A stretch of 62,241 bases of DNA from Bacillota bacterium (GTDB taxonomy: Bacteria; Bacillota; Limnochordia; DTU087; JAAYGB01): the NCBI GenBank assembly GCA_012727955.1, contig JAAYGB010000016.1, positions 1 through 62,241 of the forward strand. The letters are read 5' to 3'. The translations under genes were made by a program, and so were the position numbers. The number at the start of each line of letters is the position of its first letter. The first letter of the stretch is position 1. Shown in pieces: positions 21,408-29,537 of the stretch. The notes beneath the pieces were generated by a model. It did no database searches, was not told the origin of the DNA, and saw only the letters and a program-made list of their open reading frames with translations.

Positions 21408-22364
21408 TCAGCGTTTCTTACGCTGGATCAAGACAGCGCCGATGATCACCAAGCCCTTGACTGCGCCTTGGAGGTAGGGAGAAACTCCCAACATGTTGAG
21501 CATGTTGTTGATAATCCCCAAGATAACAGCACCGATCACCGTGCCACTGATGGTACCGACACCTCCAGACATGGCGGTGCCGCCGATGACCACCGCAGCG
21601 ATGGCATCCAGCTCATAGTTGAGACCTGCGTTAGAGGAGCTCACTGAGTTAAGCCGTGAACTCAGTAAGATGGCGGTGATCCCCACACTGATTCCGGTAA
21701 TGATATATGAAATCAATTTGACCCGATCAACGTTGATCGCGGCGTATTGGGCCACCCTCTCATTGGATCCCACGGCACAGACATACCGCCCGTACCGGGT
21801 CTTGTTCAGAATTACAGCATACAAAACAGCTAGCAGAAGAAAGATCCAAACAGGAACCGGTAGACCCCATATGTATCCCATCCCCAATTGGGGATAGAGA
21901 TTACTGGTAGAACGAAATTCCCCGGCACCACTGATGTACAGGGTGATGGAACGAAACAGCGACATCGTTCCCAGAGTGACGATAAAGGGAGCCACTTTAC
22001 CCTTGGTGATGATCAGTCCATTGATCGCTCCCAACACTGCTCCAAAGAGCAGTCCAATGATACCGGCAAGAACAATTGCCGACACCCCGCCCCCAAAATG
22101 GTTGAGAGCGAGAATGATCACTCCACCCACCAGCGCGGTCATTGACCCCACTGACAGGTCTATGCCCCCGGAGATAATCACAAAGGTCATACCCAATCCA
22201 ATAATACCGGTATAAGAAACCTGTCGCAGAATGTTCAGGAGATTTCGGGTTCGAAGAAAGTATGGACTCGCTAGTGCTGAGATGATAAATAAGACTGCTA
22301 AAGCAAATAACGCTCCATACTTCTCCACGTCGATTCTGCGAAGAAAGCTGCGAGCCTTTTCCAT
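21408..22364 (-). CDS. Sugar ABC transporter permease, RbsC type
   Basis: A 318-residue inner-membrane permease with eight to ten membrane segments. Family marks are GLGMTFVIISGGIDLSVGSM (about residue 57-76) and YELDAIAAVVIGGTAMSGGV (about 247-266), both diagnostic of the ribose/xylose/galactose class. Its ATG overlaps the ATPase stop codon (TAATG), which implies translational coupling. It works with the ATPase and binding protein on either side. Confidence 0.94.
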   Translation of the reverse strand: MEKARSFLRRIDVEKYGALFALAVLFIISALASPYFLRTRNLLNILRQVSYTGIIGLGMTFVIISGGIDLSVGSMTALVGGVIILALNHFGGGVSAIVLAGIIGLLFGAVLGAINGLIITKGKVAPFIVTLGTMSLFRSITLYISGAGEFRSTSNLYPQLGMGYIWGLPVPVWIFLLLAVLYAVILNKTRYGRYVCAVGSNERVAQYAAINVDRVKLISYIITGISVGITAILLSSRLNSVSSSNAGLNYELDAIAAVVIGGTAMSGGVGTISGTVIGAVILGIINNMLNMLGVSPYLQGAVKGLVIIGAVLIQRKKR

Positions 22365-23860
22365 TAGGCAACTCCCTCCTTCAAACCCGTGGCATAGAGC
22401 ATGATATTCTCTTCACTGAGTTCGTCTCGGTCTAAGATACCGGCGATTTTCCCCGATCGCATCACCACCACCCGGTGACACAGTCCCAGAATCTCCTCCA
22501 TTTCCGAAGAAATGAGAATACAGGAAATTCCGGTAGCGACCAATTCAGCGATAAATCGATAAATCTCCCGTTTGGCATTGACGTCGATGCCCCGGGTTGG
22601 CTCATCGATAATCAGAATCTGCGGGTCGGTATCAAGGCACTTGGCCAAGGATACCTTCTGTTGGTTCCCGCCGCTGAGGTGCTCCAATTTGTCCCGCAGG
22701 GAATTAATCCGGATATTGAAGGTATCGACATAAGATTGTGCCGTTTCCCTTTCCTTCCGGTGATTGATCAGCACCTTGACATACTTTTCCAGGGACGCCA
22801 AGGTGGTGTTACTGGTGACATCAAAACCGGTGAGAATCCCCGTTCCCTGCCGGTCCTCCGATAGGTAGGCTAATCCGTTGCTGACAGCCTGAGCCGGTGA
22901 GTGAATCACCCTCTCCCTACCGTCGATGACGATGCGACCCTTTGATACTCGCCGCAGCCCCATCAAGGCCTCAGCCATCTCCGTCCGTCCCGCTCCCACC
23001 AACCCAGCAAAGCCCAGGACTTCGCCTCGATGCAGGGTAAAGGAAATGTCCTCGATAACTCCTGGAACGGTCAGCCCTGCAACGGACAATGCCTCTTCCT
23101 GACCCGGTGTACCTTTAGCGGGGAAAATCTGCGAGAGTTCTCGCCCCACCATTCTGGTAGCCATCTCGTGTTCCGTAAGGGATTTCGTGGAATCAATACT
23201 GACTACCTCGCCATCCCGCAGGATCATCACCCTATCACAGATCTCCTTGACCTCATCGAGCTTGTGGGAGATATAAATAATAGTAACTCCTGCATCCCGC
23301 AGCCTTTTCATCAACCTAAATAGGATCTCGATTTCGACAGGGGTCAAAACGGTCGTAGGCTCATCCATAATTAGAAGCTTTGAGTCATAGGCTATCGCCT
23401 TGGCAATTTCCACCATCTGCTTCTGGGCGACGCTGAGATTCTCGATCCTCTCTTCGGGATCAATGACTGTGTTCAGCTCCTGCATCAGCTCCTGGGTACG
23501 GCGAACCATTGCTTTCTTGTCCAGGAACCACCCCTTGCGATACTCCTTGCCCAAAAAGATATTCTCGTACACAGTAAGGTGGTTGATTAGGTTGAATTCC
23601 TGGGGAATCGTGCTGATGCCAATGGCCTGGGCCATTGCGGCACCACTGATATTTACCCTTTTCCCCTCAAAGAAAACCTCACCTTCCGTGGGGCGATGGG
23701 TTCCATTGAGAATCTTGATGAAGGTTGATTTTCCCGCTCCGTTCTCACCGATCAGTCCGAAAATCTCTCCCCGGTAAATCTCGACACTAACATTATTGAG
23801 GACCCGGACTCCCGAGAACTCCTTACTGATTCCCTGAGTTTTCACCAATACTTCTGCCAC
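22364..23860 (-). CDS. Sugar ABC transporter ATP-binding protein, RbsA type
   Basis: A fused double ATPase (498 residues) that drives the ribose-class permease. The first half has Walker A GENGAGKST (about residue 38), signature LSVAQKQ and Walker B LLIMDEPTTVLT. The second half has the degenerate Walker A GLVGAGRTE normal for this family, signature LSGGNQQKVSLAKCL and ILIIDEPTRGID. The start is GTG at 23860 with AGAGG upstream. It heads the three-gene operon; the 100 bases upstream contain no clear promoter or known operator. Confidence 0.95.
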   Translation of the reverse strand: MAEVLVKTQGISKEFSGVRVLNNVSVEIYRGEIFGLIGENGAGKSTFIKILNGTHRPTEGEVFFEGKRVNISGAAMAQAIGISTIPQEFNLINHLTVYENIFLGKEYRKGWFLDKKAMVRRTQELMQELNTVIDPEERIENLSVAQKQMVEIAKAIAYDSKLLIMDEPTTVLTPVEIEILFRLMKRLRDAGVTIIYISHKLDEVKEICDRVMILRDGEVVSIDSTKSLTEHEMATRMVGRELSQIFPAKGTPGQEEALSVAGLTVPGVIEDISFTLHRGEVLGFAGLVGAGRTEMAEALMGLRRVSKGRIVIDGRERVIHSPAQAVSNGLAYLSEDRQGTGILTGFDVTSNTTLASLEKYVKVLINHRKERETAQSYVDTFNIRINSLRDKLEHLSGGNQQKVSLAKCLDTDPQILIIDEPTRGIDVNAKREIYRFIAELVATGISCILISSEMEEILGLCHRVVVMRSGKIAGILDRDELSEENIMLYATGLKEGVA

Positions 23861-23961
23861 AGACCTTACCTCTCTTCCGGCAGATCATAGCCACCATAGT
23901 ACTACCACACTCAAAGAGGAAAACCTCCACAATTGGCAAGATTGCCCAGCATCATCCTTTT

Positions 23962-25113
23962 CTAGATGGAGCCCTTGGGTGTAGGCTCTTCCCGCAGGAC
24001 CACATCCACCAGCAGCGATGGAGCCCCCTCCGATAGATCGATTAATTGAACCTGGTAGATTTCAAACTCCGTGGGGGCAATACCCTGATTCCGCAGGAAA
24101 TTCACTATCACCCGGCCTAGCAACTCGTCATCGGTTTCCGGAGTATGGTCGAAGGGTGGGTTGGGGATTTGAATTTGAATGAGATATCCCCGATAAGACA
24201 TCACCCCATCGGAACCTAGGTTTGGCCGAGGCGGAAAGAATCGGACATTGTCTCCGAAAATCAAGCGATCAAGTCGGCGCCGCTCCGCCGCCGGCAATGA
24301 CAAGGCCCTCAAATTAGCGGACACAAAATGGTCGTTGGGATTTAACACCAGGGCCCGACGATAGATCAAATAGGCTCCGCTGAAATCACCGATTGAGGCC
24401 AAATAGGAGCCGTAGTTGAGCAACACCATCCCGTCATCGGGCCGCAGCTCCAGCATAATCTGCAGTGCTGCACCGGCAATATCCCGCTCCTCCCCTGTCC
24501 ATTCGTGGGTCAGACCTGCCAGGTAGTGAATCTGCTCCCACAGGTAATAGTACCGATCGTCGGCAAAAACCCCTGGTTCCAGGCGATAGGCACAATACAT
24601 TGCATCAAAGGCCTCTTCTGCCAAGGACTCTTCCAGATACAGCGCGCCCAGCACCACCCAATCCATGGGTTCCTTTGGGCTGGCATGCTCCTCCAGCCAT
24701 TCCCGGGCTGAGACATTGGTCTGGGGCAAGCAGCCAAATACTAAATCCGACATGGTAATTGGCAGCTGGTCACTGGCCATGTTTTCATTGCGCAGCAGAA
24801 TTGCCACAGAGCCCTTGATGGCAGCCTTACGCACCTCTGCGTTGCTATCGGACAGTAAAGGATACAGGGCAGATAAATCAGCCAGCTGCCCGATTTGCCC
24901 CAGGGCCGTTGCTGCCATCTCCCTGACATACCATTTTTCTTCCTGTAAAGCTTTATCTAGGACAGGTCGAACCTCATCACCCCGCCGGAGAATCTCGTCA
25001 AGGATAGCGGTTCGCTCTCTTTTCTCACAGCTATTTATTCGTTGCCACAATTGTATCGATGACTCCGTCAGCGTCAATCCCTCCAAAAACTCCAAGCAGT
25101 AGCAAGCTGCCAA
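23962..25113 (-). CDS. HEAT-repeat/TPR-type protein of unknown function
   Basis: No enzyme motif is seen. Residues about 30-115 form HEAT-like helical pairs (WYVREMAATALGQIG, SNAEVRKAAIKGSV). Residues about 150-275 look like tetratricopeptide-type pairs (MVLLNYGSYLASIGDFSGAY, YRRALVLNPNDHFVSANLR). The C-terminal 90 residues are beta-rich and end in a charged tail. Such proteins are scaffolds for other proteins. The frame starts at a TTG (25113) with GGAGAG eight bases upstream; no in-frame ATG is available there, and a second TTG after GGAGGGA is possible, so the start is uncertain. There is no signal peptide. It lies between DegV and the sugar ABC operon and may be transcribed with either. 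Confidence 0.6.
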   Translation of the reverse strand: MAACYCLEFLEGLTLTESSIQLWQRINSCEKRERTAILDEILRRGDEVRPVLDKALQEEKWYVREMAATALGQIGQLADLSALYPLLSDSNAEVRKAAIKGSVAILLRNENMASDQLPITMSDLVFGCLPQTNVSAREWLEEHASPKEPMDWVVLGALYLEESLAEEAFDAMYCAYRLEPGVFADDRYYYLWEQIHYLAGLTHEWTGEERDIAGAALQIMLELRPDDGMVLLNYGSYLASIGDFSGAYLIYRRALVLNPNDHFVSANLRALSLPAAERRRLDRLIFGDNVRFFPPRPNLGSDGVMSYRGYLIQIQIPNPPFDHTPETDDELLGRVIVNFLRNQGIAPTEFEIYQVQLIDLSEGAPSLLVDVVLREEPTPKGSI

Positions 25114-25201
25114 AGATTGCTCTCCATACGATAAGCAGAAGAGTCTTGCCTAGAAACCTAAATAGAGTTCATTACCTCTAAAACAAAATCCTGCCCACAG
25201 C

Positions 25202-25237
25202 AAAAAAGAGCTACCTCACAGGAGGCGGCTCCTCTTT
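25202..25237 (-). terminator. Intrinsic terminator of degV
   Basis: On the minus strand GAGCcGCCTC pairs with GAGGtaGCTC and is followed by at least six T. It lies about 30 bases after the DegV stop. Confidence 0.75.
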
Positions 25238-25267
25238 GGCCCCTTCGACTATCTCAACAACAACTCC

Positions 25268-26143
25268 CTAGGCCTGACGATCCTGCCCATAGAAGAACAC
25301 TGCCAGGGTGCCTGGTCCAGCATGAGCGCCAATAACGGGACCGATCTGGCTGATAAACACTCTGTCCACTTGGGCCTTTTCTTGGATCAAGGCAGCCAGC
25401 TGCTGGGCATCATCGGGGCAATCGGCATGGCTAATGCCAATCTCCTGTCCCGCAAGATCGACGCCTCGAGCCACCACCTCATCGGCTAGAGCCGAGATAG
25501 ACTTCTTCCGACCCCTGACTTTGGATACCGGAATCAAGTGTCCTGCGTCATCCACATGAAGGATAGGTTTGACGTTGAGTATAGCGCCAACTGCAGCCTT
25601 CAGAGCCGACAACCGGCCTCCTCTCCGGAGATACTCCAAATCCTCGACCGTAAACCAGTGATTAAGTTTTAGTCGGTGCTCCGTCAGCCACTGGGCCGTC
25701 TCTTCCCGAGACTTACCCTCCATTCTCAGCCGCTGGGCCTCCTTCACCAACAAGCCCTGACCTAAGGACGCCGAGAGAGAATCGACCACGCTGATCCCGG
25801 CATCTGGATATTCCTCTAAGACCGTCTGCCGAGCCAACAAGGCAGTATTATATGTACCACTTAGGCCCGAGGATAAACACAGGTATAATACCTCCTGTCC
25901 ATCGGCAGCGTAAGAGCGAAACAGATCAATGAGGGTAGATGCACTGGCTTGAGAAGTGCGGGTCATCGCCCCATTCCTCATGGCATCGTAGAAGGATCTG
26001 TGATCCTGGGAGCGACCAAAATCATCAAAGTACTCTTGATCATCGAGGGCGTAGACCAGACTCACCGTTGCGATATCGTTGGACTCAATAAAACCGGCCG
26101 GTAAATCACAACCAGAATCGGTGATCAGTACGAAATTAGCCAT
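25268..26143 (-). CDS. DegV family protein (fatty-acid-binding, FakB type)
   Basis: DegV/FakB proteins bind a fatty acid and present it to the FakA kinase for phosphorylation before phospholipid synthesis. Visible marks are LITDSGCDLP at the N-terminus, the TSQAS element (about residue 63-67), LCLSSGLSGTYNTA (about 88-101), VDSLSASLGQGLLV, and EDLEYLRRGGRLS (about 168-180). The 291 residues are full length. The ATG at 26143 has GGAGGAG upstream. No FakA homologue lies in the window. It is monocistronic, with its own terminator. Confidence 0.93.
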   Translation of the reverse strand: MANFVLITDSGCDLPAGFIESNDIATVSLVYALDDQEYFDDFGRSQDHRSFYDAMRNGAMTRTSQASASTLIDLFRSYAADGQEVLYLCLSSGLSGTYNTALLARQTVLEEYPDAGISVVDSLSASLGQGLLVKEAQRLRMEGKSREETAQWLTEHRLKLNHWFTVEDLEYLRRGGRLSALKAAVGAILNVKPILHVDDAGHLIPVSKVRGRKKSISALADEVVARGVDLAGQEIGISHADCPDDAQQLAALIQEKAQVDRVFISQIGPVIGAHAGPGTLAVFFYGQDRQA

Positions 26144-26308
26144 ACTAGCTCTCCTCCTTTATCTATCGATAGTTTAACTGCTTTTTTCCCCATTATCAAC
26201 CAAAGCGAGGATTCTTTATTTCAAATTGTCAGGCAGGGAAACTCCCCATTTTTGTGGAAGGAACATCAAGCTTAACTAACGGGTTTCCCGAAATCACAAT
26301 ATCATATT

Positions 26309-26520
26309 ATTGGTCCGCCGGTGCCCCAGGTTTTCAACCATGGGGAGAATAGGGAATTCGGTGCAAATCCGAAACGGTCCCGCCACTGTGATCAGTCTGG
26401 CCCTCTCTAAGACAATCCACTGTCGCCAAAGCGATGGGAAGGAAAGGGAGGGTTGCTTCGGCTGTAAGTCAGGAGACCTGCCGGCGGATGGGCACCACGC
26501 TCTTCGGGTGAAAGAGAGGT
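26309..26520 (+). ncRNA. Cobalamin (B12) riboswitch
   Basis: All main marks of the adenosylcobalamin class are present: GGTGCC at 26320, GGGAATTCGGTGCAAATCC, the CGGTCCCGCCACTGTGA block, and the B12 box GTAAGTCAGGAGACCTGCC at 26464-26482. Two mutually exclusive pairings are visible: TCCGCCGG (26314-26321) with CCGGCGGA (26481-26488), and GGTGCCC (26320-26326) with GGGCACC (26490-26496). GAGGT near 26516 can also pair with ACCTC at 26561, competing with the terminator. B12 binding would stop transcription of btuFCD. Confidence 0.96.
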
Positions 26521-26560
26521 GAAGTTTCCTTATTTCAAGGTTCAATGTTCCTTGAACTCT

Positions 26561-26592
26561 ACCTCCTTGCCTATAGGCGGGAGGTATTTTTT
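26561..26592 (+). terminator. Riboswitch-controlled terminator before btuF
   Basis: ACCTCC with GGAGGT, extended by TGCC/GGCG around TATA, is followed by six T (26587-26592). It is the expression platform of the B12 riboswitch. Confidence 0.9.
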
Positions 26593-26658
26593 GTCCCAAC
26601 AGTGCAGAATGAATTGAGGGGAGGATAGGCACGCTCACCCGTTACCGTGCCGCTGACT

Positions 26659-27567
26659 ATGAAAAATCCTTGGATGAAGTTCCTGCTGTTACTGGCAATC
26701 CTAGTCCTTTTCCCAGCGACGATTGCTGCTGGCAGTCCCGCTTCAATCAGAATCGTCGATGACCTGAATCGAGAGGTGATCCTGCCGCGCCCCGCAACAA
26801 GAATCGTCAGTCTGGTACCCAGTCATACCGAGATCTTGTTTGCCCTGGGAGCCGATGACCAAGTCGTGGGCGTTGATGAGTACAGTAATTGGCCAAAGGC
26901 CGCACAAAGCAAGCCTCAGGTGGGAAATCTTAACGGTATCAACTATGAAATGATCTTAGCTCTGCAGGCGGATCTGGTTCTGGTCCTTACCAGTCATCAG
27001 AACCAAGGGGTAATTGAGCGCTTAACGGATCTAGGGATTCCGGTGCTGGCCCTGGAAGCCCAGAGCATGGCAGAGACCTACGAGACTATTGCGACTTTGG
27101 GAACCGTTACCGGATGCGATGCCCAGGCAGAAGAGCTGATTTCGCAGATGCAAGCCAGAGTTGCCGCGGTCATCGAGGCAACCAGTGGTCTGCCAGCGGT
27201 TCCCGTGTTTTATGAAGTGTGGCACGATCCCCTAATGACCGCGGGTCCCGGTAGCTTTATTCAGGAATTGATTGAGCTGGCCGGTGGCCGCAACATCGCC
27301 GAGGATGCAGCCAGTGCCTGGCCCACCTTCAGTCTTGAAAGCCTGATCCAGCGAGATCCCCAGGTGATCATTACTTCCTTTGAGCAAACTATTGCGGACC
27401 TGGACAGCGGGGCCCGCCCCCAATGGCAGACCCTTTCTGCGGTTAGAAACGGAAGGTATTATCTCATCGATCCCGACATTATCGGCCGGCCTGGACCTCG
27501 CATCGTCGACGGCCTCGAAGCCATTGCAGCTATGATCCATCCAAAGGCGTTGGAGGCTCATGAGTAA
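26659..27567 (+). CDS. btuF: Cobalamin ABC transporter substrate-binding protein
   Basis: A helical-backbone (FecB/BtuF class) binding protein that delivers corrinoids to BtuCD. It has a signal peptide (KFLLLLAILVLFPATIAA) without a lipobox Cys. Next comes the fold signature IRIVDDLNREVILPRPATRIVSLVPSHTEILFALGA-like segment (start at about residue 30), then VVGVDEYSNWP and the C-terminal GPRIVDGLEAIAAMIHP. A GTG at 26647 in the same frame is an alternative start; neither has ideal Shine-Dalgarno spacing, and a stop codon at 26626 excludes longer forms. Its position directly after the B12 riboswitch supports corrinoid rather than heme or siderophore transport. Confidence 0.92.
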   Translation: MKNPWMKFLLLLAILVLFPATIAAGSPASIRIVDDLNREVILPRPATRIVSLVPSHTEILFALGADDQVVGVDEYSNWPKAAQSKPQVGNLNGINYEMILALQADLVLVLTSHQNQGVIERLTDLGIPVLALEAQSMAETYETIATLGTVTGCDAQAEELISQMQARVAAVIEATSGLPAVPVFYEVWHDPLMTAGPGSFIQELIELAGGRNIAEDAASAWPTFSLESLIQRDPQVIITSFEQTIADLDSGARPQWQTLSAVRNGRYYLIDPDIIGRPGPRIVDGLEAIAAMIHPKALEAHE

Positions 27568-28624
27568 ATCAATCAATTTCAACCTAGTAACCTTGTTTCG
27601 CTCCCATAGTCTGGCAGTCTTGCTAATTGTGTTGGCAATCTCGATGGCCCTGGGACTGGCCATCGGTTCCGTCTACTTACCCCTTGACGAGATAGTCAAG
27701 ATTCTGCTAAATACCATACCCGGCATCCAGGGAGAACCGACCTGGCCGGCCTGGCACGAGGTGATCCTTCTCCAGGTACGGTTGCCCCGTGTTCTCTTGG
27801 CAGGCCTAATCGGTGCCTGCCTTGCCCTGTCGGGGACCGTGTATCAAGGGATTTTCCGGAACCCAATGGCTGATCCCTATGTGATTGGAGTCAGCTCTGG
27901 GGCTGCCCTCGGCGCCGTGGCTGCGATGATGCTATCCCTGCGGCTTCCCTTTTTTGGGATGGGACCGATAGTGCCAATGGCCTTTGCCGGAGGCATTGCC
28001 ACGATGCTTTTGGTCTATAAGGTGGCAGGAGTCAACGGTCGTTTACCCATCCTGCCCCTCCTCTTGACTGGGATTGCCGTTTCCGCGTTCTTGTCAGCCC
28101 TGGTCTCGGCGTTGGTCCTATTTAGCGAGGAGAGGCTAAGGGGTATCATGTTCTGGATGATGGGTGGACTTTCCCATGCCAGTTGGAGCTATGTGAAATT
28201 GGTAGCCCCCTATGTGACCATCGCTGCCGGCCTAGCCCTTGTCTTTGCTCGAGACTTAAACGCCCTCCTTCTCGGGGAGGAAGCTGCCCTCCATCTGGGA
28301 GTGCCCGTGGAGTCTAGAAAGGTGCTGTTTTTGACCATCAGTTCTTTACTGGCGGCCTGTGCCGTGGCAGTCAGTGGAATGATTGGATTTGTCGGACTGA
28401 TTATCCCCCACATGGTGCGGCTGCTGCAGGGACCGGATCACCGCCGACTGGTGCCCGCGGCCCTAGTGGCAGGAGCCGCCTTCCTAATCCTTGCCGACAC
28501 CTTGGCCCGCTCCCTGCTGGCGCCTGTGGAGATCCCCGTGGGAGTGGTGACCGCTTTCTTTGGCGGACCCTTCTTCCTCTTTATTCTCCGGCAACGTCGG
28601 CGTAGTTTTGTCGAAGGAGATTGA
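27560..28624 (+). CDS. btuC: Cobalamin ABC transporter permease
   Basis: A FecCD-class permease of 354 residues with about ten membrane segments. Family marks are VRLPRVLLAGLIGACLALSG and the YQGIFRNPMADPYVIGVSSGA block (about residue 95-115), with GLIIPHMVRLL (about 278) contacting the ATPase. The ATG overlaps the end of btuF by eight bases, and GGAGG precedes it. Co-transcribed with btuF and btuD. Confidence 0.94.
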   Translation: MSKSINFNLVTLFRSHSLAVLLIVLAISMALGLAIGSVYLPLDEIVKILLNTIPGIQGEPTWPAWHEVILLQVRLPRVLLAGLIGACLALSGTVYQGIFRNPMADPYVIGVSSGAALGAVAAMMLSLRLPFFGMGPIVPMAFAGGIATMLLVYKVAGVNGRLPILPLLLTGIAVSAFLSALVSALVLFSEERLRGIMFWMMGGLSHASWSYVKLVAPYVTIAAGLALVFARDLNALLLGEEAALHLGVPVESRKVLFLTISSLLAACAVAVSGMIGFVGLIIPHMVRLLQGPDHRRLVPAALVAGAAFLILADTLARSLLAPVEIPVGVVTAFFGGPFFLFILRQRRRSFVEGD

Positions 28625-28626
28625 AT

Positions 28627-29424
28627 ATGCTGCAGGTAACGGATCTGACGGTAGAACTAGGTGAAGCCCTAGTCCTGAAGGAAGTTAATTTCGCCATGCC
28701 CCAGGGCCAGTGGCTGGGGATTATCGGTCCCAATGGAGCCGGAAAAACCAGCCTGTTGCGAACAATATCCCGGGCACTGCCTCCCCGGGCCGGTCAAGTG
28801 GTGGTCAATCACCGGGATCTATACAGAGAGATGACTGCCGGCACCTCGGCCCAGATGATGGCCGTCGTTCCCCAACAGACAATACTATCCTTCGACTTCA
28901 CGGTGGCGGACTTTGTCCTGATGGGACGGCTTCCCCACCTGGGGCGCTTTGCCCGGGAAACGAAAAGGGATCTGGCCATCGTGGACCACGCTTTGAGCCT
29001 GACGGGGACCAAGGACTTGGCCCGCCGCAGCTTTCGCACCCTCAGCGGCGGTCAGCAACAGCTGGCAGCCATCGCGAGAGCCTTGGCCCAGGAGCCCAAG
29101 CTGCTGCTCTTGGACGAGCCCACCAATCATCTGGATATCAACCACCAAATCCAAATTATGGACGTGATCAAGCAGCTGAATCAAGAAAGTAATTTGACCG
29201 TTGTCTCTGTTCTCCACGACCTGAACCTGGCAGCGTTATATTGCGACCGGGTGATCCTGTTAAGGCAGGGCCGGCTGCAGGCCCATGGCAGCGTGGAGGA
29301 TGTGTACCAGCTTCCGGTTTTGCAACAGGCCTATGGCTGTCCCTTGGTAATGGGTCGCCACCAACTGACCGGAAAGCCTCAGGTTCAGCCCGTTCCCCGT
29401 TATGCTCTGACAAATCCTTCGTAG
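28627..29424 (+). CDS. btuD: Cobalamin ABC transporter ATP-binding protein
   Basis: A single ATPase domain of the FepC/BtuD class. It has Walker A GPNGAGKTS (about residue 35-43), the Q-loop VVPQQT, signature RTLSGGQQQLAAIARAL, Walker B LLLLDEPTNHLD and the switch His in VLHDLNLAALYC. The frame is open from a TTG at 28621, but the ATG at 28627 is eight bases after AAGGAGA and is preferred. The SD sequence lies in the last codons of btuC, so translation is coupled. Confidence 0.94.
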   Translation: MLQVTDLTVELGEALVLKEVNFAMPQGQWLGIIGPNGAGKTSLLRTISRALPPRAGQVVVNHRDLYREMTAGTSAQMMAVVPQQTILSFDFTVADFVLMGRLPHLGRFARETKRDLAIVDHALSLTGTKDLARRSFRTLSGGQQQLAAIARALAQEPKLLLLDEPTNHLDINHQIQIMDVIKQLNQESNLTVVSVLHDLNLAALYCDRVILLRQGRLQAHGSVEDVYQLPVLQQAYGCPLVMGRHQLTGKPQVQPVPRYALTNPS

Positions 29425-29434
29425 TAATGCAGTA

Positions 29435-29468
29435 GGCGCCTTTGGCAATCTATTTTGCCAAAGGCGCC
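29435..29468. terminator. Strong hairpin after btuD
   Basis: GGCGCCTTTGGCAA (29435-29448) pairs perfectly with TTGCCAAAGGCGCC (29455-29468). Neither side has a T-run, so it may act as a 3' end stabiliser or factor-assisted stop between the convergent btuD and gnd genes. Confidence 0.65.
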
Positions 29469-29537
29469 CTCACTATGTCCTAACCTATTTTGATCCCCTC
29501 GCTAGGCACCACAGTCCCACAGCTTGGATCGTTGACA

